Below the pieces are notes generated by a model. That model was given only the letters and a program-made list of their open reading frames with translations. It was not told the origin of the DNA and searched no databases. Of a stretch of 11,086 nucleotides of DNA, positions 7,101 to 11,086 are shown piece after piece. Within the stretch, counting starts at the first letter, position 1. Every line of letters starts with the position of its first letter. The position numbers and the translations under genes are program-made. The DNA comes from Methanobacteriota archaeon (lineage in GTDB: Archaea; Thermoplasmatota; Poseidoniia; Poseidoniales; Thalassarchaeaceae): NCBI GenBank assembly GCA_002719615.1, contig PBHZ01000012.1, positions 5,819-16,904 on the forward strand, in the 5' to 3' direction.

Positions 7101-10100
7101 CAAGTTACCATTTATGGTGCAAACCCTGCTGTTTATAATGGTTCTTTTGAGGTTACTGCTCGTCTAGATGACTTTACCTTCTCATATAGCATTCCTACCC
7201 CAATGGATATCATTCCACAGGGTAATATACTTCTTTCCGTTGACCTTAACAGAGGAAAGTCAACTGAAAGTACTATTGATGAAGTAATTTCGCTATTTAC
7301 TTCTAATATACAGAACGCATTCTTTAATACTGATTACGTTTACATTGCAGCGTCTGGATTGCCCAACTATAAGGTTGGACCTTTCCAAGGGTCAGCAATG
7401 ATTCCAGGAAACCAAAGAAAACTACTTCGTTTCCCTAGAGTCGTCGAAACTATCTCTACAAGAACAGAAGTTGGTGCAAACTATCCAATTGGTGCTTGGG
7501 TTAACGGTGTTTCTGCTTGGTCTTACAAATCTAGTGAATTTGTTACCTTTGGTCCTTTAACTACTATTAATATCACTAATGAAGGTGTAGATTATGATGC
7601 AGGATCAAGACCTGCTCTAGAAATCACTGGTGGTGGCGGTGTAGGTGCTGCAGCAACTGTAACTGTTAATGGAGCATTAGATACTGTAGATGTTACTGCA
7701 CAAGGTAGTGGATATACAACTCAACCTCTAATTTCTATCGTTGGAGGTGGTGGTAGTGGTGCAACTGCTCAAGCGGTTGTTACTAACGGTAGAGTAACAA
7801 GAATTCTTGTAGAAAACCCAGGAACTGGATATACTTCACAACCTACTATCTCAATTACTGGTGGAAACGGTGCTGGTGCACTTGCAATCGCTTCTGTAAG
7901 AGGTCCAATCAGTGCAGTTACATTATCTAACCCAGGTGTCGGATATACCTCTACACCGACCATAAAACTTAATTCTGGTGAAGGTGCACTAGCACAACCT
8001 ATCGTTATTAACGGTAGAATCGTATCTATCGCTATTATTAACTCTGGTGATGCTTATACATCAGCACCTAAGGTCTTTATCAATGGTGATGGATTTGGTG
8101 CTCAAGCAACTGCTGTTATTGGTACTTTAGGAGAAGATAAGGGTAAAGTTATCTCAATATCCATTACTAACAAGGGTGTTGGATATACACAAGGTTTAAC
8201 AACAGTTAGATTGGAAGCAGTTGGTCAATTAGCAACATTTACTGCTGATGTCTTCCAGTGGAATAAAAATATAGAATATCAGTTAGATCCTGATCCTGCT
8301 AACCCTACAGCACAAAATACTGACGGATCTCTTAAGAGAAAGTATGATGTTGCTCGTGGATACGTCTTTACTGGTTTTAATAACCAATATGGTGGTGAAT
8401 ATGCTCACGTTTCCGATCCTAAGGAATTACGTTATGTAATTGGTGATAATGTCTTCTTAAATCCAGAAACTAATCGTTTCCAAGAAGTTCCTTCTAATAT
8501 TGGTCACTCTCCTATCATTGGATGGGCATTTGATGGTAACCCCATCTATGGTCCTTATGGATACATCGATCCTACTGATCAGAACAGTGGTATGAGAAGA
8601 ATGCGTTCTTCTTACACTTTAAAGACAGAAATTGTTTATGATATCGATACAAACCCAACTCCTGCTCGTATTGATGGTCCTTCACTAGCAACATATCCAC
8701 CAGGATACTTTGTGAACGATTATAAGTACACATTCCAGCAAGGTGACCTAGATGCTTACAATGGACGTTTCTGTAAGACTCCAGACTATCCTGCAGGTAC
8801 ATATGCATACTTTATAACCATTGATGAGTCAGATGCTGGTTTACCAGTCTTCCCATACATCATTGGACCTAGTTTTAACTCAGTTGTTGATCTTTGGAAC
8901 CTATCACTAACTGCTACACAAGAAAATATCCCTACAGACGTTGCACGTTTCAGAGATCCATATGTTAACGTTGATATTGATATTGAGCGTCAACCAAACC
9001 AACAAGCAGACTCATTTGTTACTGAAAGAGAAGGCGATCTAATTATCTTCGAAATTGAGGACTTAGATGGTGATGCAATTATATCTCCTGCTGAAATTGC
9101 AACAGAACAAGCAATAACAGAAGAAGCAGCACTACAGATCTATGATTACTTCCCTAGAGTATCAGCAGAGTCAAGAGTTGACATTGAGGTTGATACAACC
9201 ACTAAATTCGAGTCTGCACAGATTGATGGATTCGTTGTTGAGAACGCAGGTATATCTTATCAGGTTGATGACACTTTATTCTTCGATAACACAGGTACAG
9301 ACGGGTTCGGGGCTTCTGCCATTATTGAGTCGGTCCAGGGCCGAGACATTGCTGCATATACAAAGGAAATTATTAACGATATTCCATATGGTAAAATAAC
9401 TACTGCAACTGATCACGAACTGATCGCACAAGATGAAATTATTGTTAATAGCAAAGTTATTACTGACAATACTAATAAGCGTTATTATATGTCAGTTGTT
9501 ACTGGTATTGAGACTATTACAGTAACACAAAGTGGTATAGGTTATAATACTCAACTTCCACCAACATATGAGATCATTACCGAGTCTGGACAAGACGTTA
9601 ACTTTAATATTGTTCTAGATGAGACAACTGGTAAGGTTGGAAGCGTTAATATCATTAATAGTGGTTTTGGATACGATGTAGACGCTCCTCCACAGATTAG
9701 AGTCTCTCATCCACAACAATACAAGAAAACTTACTATTGGTTATCTGAATATTACGAAGATACCGATAAAATCCAAATATTCGATTCTCAGATCACCTCA
9801 GATCGTTATATCTACATTTGTGGTGAATTAACTCAAGTTAATGGTGATTCTTCTGCATTCCTTGCTAAATTCACTGATTTGGGTGTTTTAGTTTGGGATA
9901 GGACACTTTTACCTTCTGCATCTAATAAAGTTGCTCGTTGGAAGTCAATGTACCTCGATGAGACTTCTGAAGAGAATGAATTGATATATTTGATTGGTGA
10001 AACTGAATCTCAATCAACTGCGACTTATAATCCCGATATTTTAGTTGCTAAGTATCAATCTGGGTTTAATAACGCAAATGCACCTGAAGGTATCGTAAGA

Positions 10101-11086
10101 TGGCAAAAAGAGATTGCAGGTGTCTCTGGAAACGCTAGAAGAGACTATGCAGGTGATATTCACTTAGATGATGAGCAAAGAGTCTATATTTGCGGTTGGA
10201 CTGATACTAACTCTCCAGATCCTAACGATATCTGGATTATGCAACTTAATAACCTAGGTGACGTTGTAGAGAAGCGTAAATTTGCTTCTGATGATGAAGG
10301 TGAGACAATGAACCAGTTATTCTTCATTGGAAACAATAAGATCCTTTGGACTGGTGTTGATGCTGATAATAATGACATATTATTCGGTGAGATGGAATAT
10401 GATGGTGCAAATATCGAACTTAATTACACAAAGAGACTTGCTGTAACTGGTGGTAGTGTACAGAGACCACAATTCATTTTGGATGAATGGAACGATCTAT
10501 TCTTCATATGTGATATGTGGAATGGAACTAAGAATTATGGTATAGCATTCTTTAAGATTCCTCAAGACCAACTTTCTGCAACAACTGCTGGTACTCCAGT
10601 ATATGAGTTCTCTAATATTATTGCTCCTAGTGGTAATTTCGAAGCAGTTAAACATGCAGGTATCAATTTAGATGTATTTGGTAATGTAAGTATCGTTGCT
10701 GATCTGAAGTATTGGGATAATGATCGTCAGATCGTTGCAATGAACTTTAAGTATGATGGAACTCTTCTTAAGAGTACTAATATCGAAGATACAGATGATA
10801 TTGGTATGTCAGCATGGACTCACCAAGTAGATAACTCTGGTGACGTTATTATTCCATGTAATAAGCAACTTCCAGTACAGACATATGTTGCTCGTTTCGA
10901 GAATGCTGATGATTTAGATGAAGATAGCACAAAACAAGCACTTGTAACTACAACTTTCTCAAACCCTGCTGTTTGTATTCATAATACATCAGAATTTAAG
11001 TTTGGTGCAGGTTCTCTGAAGTTCTCTGGTGGTCCTGCTTATATGAAGATAGCAGGTGCAGGTTTAACTAATAAGTGGACAGTATC
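4146..11086 (+). CDS. Giant gp7-like baseplate wedge / adhesin-like structural protein, 3' end missing
   Basis: One frame runs without a stop from ATG 4146, six bases after the gene 6 stop, to the window edge: at least 2313 residues, over twice T4 gp7 (about 1030). I translated it throughout. Order of parts: gp7-type N-terminal segment QLPDFIKNEDEQFVNFLFEY (17-36); an I-x-V-x-S-x-x-G-F / IDNEVIYYG module (82-114); G-x-G-Y repeats (311-632); the second gp7-type half with FYLSKGTKTAAQYLFKILFG (708-727) and FYPRDELL; a second IDxE-type module (830-872); a PNYKVGPF / PGNQRKL region (about 1064-1139); more repeats (1139-1365); a degenerate YHYH domain (1416-1573); an EF-hand-like loop (1639-1650); a third repeat block (1692-1855); propeller-like repeats (1860-2258); and a LamG start (from about 2276). 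Position after gene 6 and the gp7 motifs argue for a wedge protein; the later modules suggest surface binding. No signal peptide, membrane segment or frameshift was seen. No Shine-Dalgarno precedes it. Confidence 0.85.
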   Translation, partial: MQTLSSVNISDRVEGQLPDFIKNEDEQFVNFLFEYYKSQEKTGRPFDLLNNILEYLDIDAYDQKVLASSTTLIKDVDTTNTLIEVESIDGFMPKDGSVMIDNEVIYYGETVRGPDAILTPGLSLEEFNKKRQELESPFFDFDGARTTFPLKFLGTPVSPVSAEHLAVIVYNQSMIPNVDYTISGTNITFTTAPRTRIGTDIVGSTRILYYIGFADSVIKELVFPSVSTLSGTDSMTLEYDLLPYSPISEIGLIINRNGVLLRPYLDYVLTDNNTRVKYFVNITEQDVFHIRSIEYVSPSVGIGAKAVTRVGLNGEIEEIQVKEGGKKYELNFAPKVTVTASGTGEGAAARTLVAGIKDIQLINGGQGYTSYNPPKVKITEPSDMINGSGAKAAITVDDTTGQVDSIRITNSGSGYDFIPAISFVNPSGAIISDPTIDSEGRLNGGSITITDGGIGYSNPPTIYIEKAPTDGVDAVAECTVSPDGEIVAVTITNRGRGYLTPPRARVVQPIGAQVLDVTVANGSVTNINLLTGGTGYTDAPSVYIVDDRKGSLGESIGGTGAEAAATVFNGVITDINIINFGTGYSTTEPPTVYIAEPLAAQASCDVGFGEVTGFTILSSGKEYQPSSLQGCARGVSEVVSFDKFGNQVFAKESQLRQSDHATGAVVKNLDSQIISQVFDKFRRQYMPTINIDYTQVNPIQVIKTIKDFYLSKGTKTAAQYLFKILFGEEVDIFYPRDELLKPSDASWVVDTILRAKLISGDPADLENAQLVQEADPVDQNIKDATVLIENVISIIEGTDTIYELAISEETLTGVFKIPYRTNLVEPLTTDGNIITVDSTIGWPEKNGTIIIDDSETVQYKEKSLNQFIECTRSKNGVVEDWDPGTIIYSDIFVYVNKGLSNEVKLRVLGIAEAGTTVLEDSGSYYLPGDKLNVAALGSSDEDERLQSWLYNVKKLISVTSITPGGLNNQTATVVCANPHGLLVEDQVTIYGANPAVYNGSFEVTARLDDFTFSYSIPTPMDIIPQGNILLSVDLNRGKSTESTIDEVISLFTSNIQNAFFNTDYVYIAASGLPNYKVGPFQGSAMIPGNQRKLLRFPRVVETISTRTEVGANYPIGAWVNGVSAWSYKSSEFVTFGPLTTINITNEGVDYDAGSRPALEITGGGGVGAAATVTVNGALDTVDVTAQGSGYTTQPLISIVGGGGSGATAQAVVTNGRVTRILVENPGTGYTSQPTISITGGNGAGALAIASVRGPISAVTLSNPGVGYTSTPTIKLNSGEGALAQPIVINGRIVSIAIINSGDAYTSAPKVFINGDGFGAQATAVIGTLGEDKGKVISISITNKGVGYTQGLTTVRLEAVGQLATFTADVFQWNKNIEYQLDPDPANPTAQNTDGSLKRKYDVARGYVFTGFNNQYGGEYAHVSDPKELRYVIGDNVFLNPETNRFQEVPSNIGHSPIIGWAFDGNPIYGPYGYIDPTDQNSGMRRMRSSYTLKTEIVYDIDTNPTPARIDGPSLATYPPGYFVNDYKYTFQQGDLDAYNGRFCKTPDYPAGTYAYFITIDESDAGLPVFPYIIGPSFNSVVDLWNLSLTATQENIPTDVARFRDPYVNVDIDIERQPNQQADSFVTEREGDLIIFEIEDLDGDAIISPAEIATEQAITEEAALQIYDYFPRVSAESRVDIEVDTTTKFESAQIDGFVVENAGISYQVDDTLFFDNTGTDGFGASAIIESVQGRDIAAYTKEIINDIPYGKITTATDHELIAQDEIIVNSKVITDNTNKRYYMSVVTGIETITVTQSGIGYNTQLPPTYEIITESGQDVNFNIVLDETTGKVGSVNIINSGFGYDVDAPPQIRVSHPQQYKKTYYWLSEYYEDTDKIQIFDSQITSDRYIYICGELTQVNGDSSAFLAKFTDLGVLVWDRTLLPSASNKVARWKSMYLDETSEENELIYLIGETESQSTATYNPDILVAKYQSGFNNANAPEGIVRWQKEIAGVSGNARRDYAGDIHLDDEQRVYICGWTDTNSPDPNDIWIMQLNNLGDVVEKRKFASDDEGETMNQLFFIGNNKILWTGVDADNNDILFGEMEYDGANIELNYTKRLAVTGGSVQRPQFILDEWNDLFFICDMWNGTKNYGIAFFKIPQDQLSATTAGTPVYEFSNIIAPSGNFEAVKHAGINLDVFGNVSIVADLKYWDNDRQIVAMNFKYDGTLLKSTNIEDTDDIGMSAWTHQVDNSGDVIIPCNKQLPVQTYVARFENADDLDEDSTKQALVTTTFSNPAVCIHNTSEFKFGAGSLKFSGGPAYMKIAGAGLTNKWTV
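4194..4337 (+). other. gp7-type segment, first half (residues 17-64)
   Basis: QLPDFIKNEDEQFVNFLFEY and PFDLLNNILEYLDIDAYD resemble the helical pattern 'LPDFI...F..FL.AYY......LD.LRNLL.Y.DID' that I recall from T4-like structural proteins, where T4 gp7 has SNFEAFCEAYIQYL. In those proteins it leads straight into the 'FY..KG...SY.FLF..L' motif; here that motif comes about 640 residues later. The comparison is from memory. Confidence 0.55.
5076..6041 (+). repeat. G-x-G-Y protein repeat block A (about 8 units)
   Basis: Residues 311-632 of the giant protein. Units of roughly 35-50 residues follow the plan 'V-x-x-I-x-I-x-N-x-G-x-G-Y-x-x-x-P-P-x-V-x-I-x-x-x-x-G-x-G-A-x-A'. Turns seen include GGKKYELNFAP, GGQGYTSYNPP, GSGYDFIPA, GGIGYSNPP, GRGYLTPP, GGTGYTDAP, FGTGYSTTEPP and a worn SGKEYQPSS. 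The alternating hydrophobic pattern suggests a beta-solenoid or a string of small beta domains. Repeats diverge at DNA level and are not exact tandem copies. Confidence 0.8.
6123..6386 (+). other. gp7-type segment, second half (residues 660-747)
   Basis: FDKFRRQYMPTI, then IKTIKDFYLSKGTKTAAQYL, FKILFGEEVDIFYPRDELL and SDASW. It matches closely the T4 gp7 stretch I recall as SYDFYSTKGIEASYKFLFKV followed by LYNEEVEIE. This is the strongest single piece of evidence that the giant gene takes the gene 7 place in the wedge. Confidence 0.65.
7560..8240 (+). repeat. G-x-G-Y protein repeat block B (about 6 units)
   Basis: Residues 1139-1365 of the giant protein. These are the cleanest repeats of the window: QGSGYTTQPLI, PGTGYTSQPTI, PGVGYTSTPTI, then SGDAYTSAPKV and KGVGYTQGLTTV, preceded by EGVDYDAGSRPAL. 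Between them come IxGGxGxGAxAxAxV strands and N-G-R-V turns. Adjacent units share short DNA words (ggatatac, ggtggtggt), fitting local duplication followed by drift. Confidence 0.85.
8391..8864 (+). other. YHYH-like domain with altered signature (residues 1416-1573)
   Basis: The domain body is clear: HSPIIGWAFDGNPIYGPYGY (1454-1473) and then LDAYNGRFCKTPDYPAGTYA with a closing FPYIIG. The family's name-giving Y-H-Y-H appears to be replaced by GGEYAHVSDPKEL at 1416-1428, keeping Tyr and one His. YHYH domains are found in bacterial surface and phage tail proteins; their ligand is not established to my knowledge. Confidence 0.7.
9060..9095 (+). other. Lone EF-hand-like calcium loop (residues 1639-1650)
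   Basis: DLDGDAIISPAE fits the 12-residue EF-hand loop with acidic or oxygen ligands at positions 1, 3, 5 and 12 and Ile at 8; Ala replaces the usual Gly at 6. It is followed by a helix-like acidic run (IATEQAITEEAALQIYDYF) that could be the exiting helix, but no clear entering helix is visible. Confidence 0.4.
9219..9710 (+). repeat. G-x-G-Y protein repeat block C (about 3 units, diverged)
   Basis: Residues 1692-1855 of the giant protein. Units AGISYQVDD, SGIGYNTQLPPTY and SGFGYDVDAPPQI follow the same plan as blocks A and B, but the first is separated from the others by about 90 residues of different sequence. A short stretch in it (9300-9350) has codon use unlike its surroundings. Confidence 0.65.
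9723..10919 (+). other. Seven propeller-like repeats (residues 1860-2258)
   Basis: Seven strands of the type 'hydrophobic run, then a G/C/D turn, then I-x-x-x-K-F, then D-G-x-x-x-W' begin near residues 1888 (YIYICGEL), 1946 (LIYLIGET), 2013 (VYICGW), 2066 (ILWTGVD), 2118 (LFFICDM), 2181 (VSIVADL) and 2234 (VIIPCN). Spacing is 52-67 residues, as in SBBP-type seven-bladed beta-propellers. Such propellers commonly bind proteins or glycans; the target here is unknown. Confidence 0.6.
10971..11086 (+). other. Start of a LamG/concanavalin-like domain, cut by window edge
   Basis: TSEFKFGAGSLKFSGGPAYM at about residues 2281-2300 is the usual opening of LamG-type jelly rolls ('fGsgSLkFdGs.Yv'). Such domains often bind sugars in phage tail proteins. 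Only the first strands are inside the window. Confidence 0.6.

Noticed and set aside
7741..7762. GGT-rich run as a DNA microsatellite
   Set aside because: It encodes the glycine turn of a repeat unit (GGGGSGA). The codons vary and no longer tandem array is present.

Overview
The window looks like part of the late structural module of a T4-like marine myovirus, most likely a cyanophage (a pelagiphage-type myovirus is possible). This rests on three things. Gene 25 and gene 6 type baseplate wedge proteins lie side by side. A gene 7 type protein follows directly. Genes are tightly packed on one strand with AT-rich codons, and an exact T4 late-promoter octamer (TATAAATA) stands 29 bases ahead of gene 25. 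No host genes, tRNAs, integrase, insertion sequences or CRISPR array were seen.

Layout. Positions 1-609 hold the 3' part of an unrecognised, probably structural gene, open at the left edge. Positions 613-1143 encode a Cys/His/Pro-rich protein that resembles PAAR-type spike tips. Positions 1162-1299 encode a 45-residue very basic peptide. Its stop overlaps the GTG start of a 99-residue SET-domain protein (1296-1595), a candidate protein-lysine methyltransferase. The late-promoter motif at 1591-1598 overlaps the SET stop codon. Gene 25 (1628-2041) and gene 6 (2043-4139) follow, one base apart.

From 4146 to the right edge there is one uninterrupted reading frame of at least 2313 codons with no stop. 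Its N-terminus and residues 660-747 carry the two halves of a segment that I recall as continuous in T4 gp7 and related phage proteins. They are separated by about 600 residues, including a block of G-x-G-Y repeats. Downstream come a wedge/YHYH-type region with a second repeat block, a degenerate YHYH domain, a lone EF-hand-like loop, a third repeat block, seven propeller-like repeats, and the first strands of a LamG-like domain cut by the window end.

Taken together, the genes point to tail-tip and baseplate assembly: PAAR-like tip, gp25 and gp6 wedge, and a giant gp7-like wedge protein extended by modules of the kind used for surface binding. The odd part is the basic peptide/SET pair inside this module, which suggests that a virion or host protein may be lysine-methylated late in infection. 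That link is inference. No complete new defence or metabolic system is visible.
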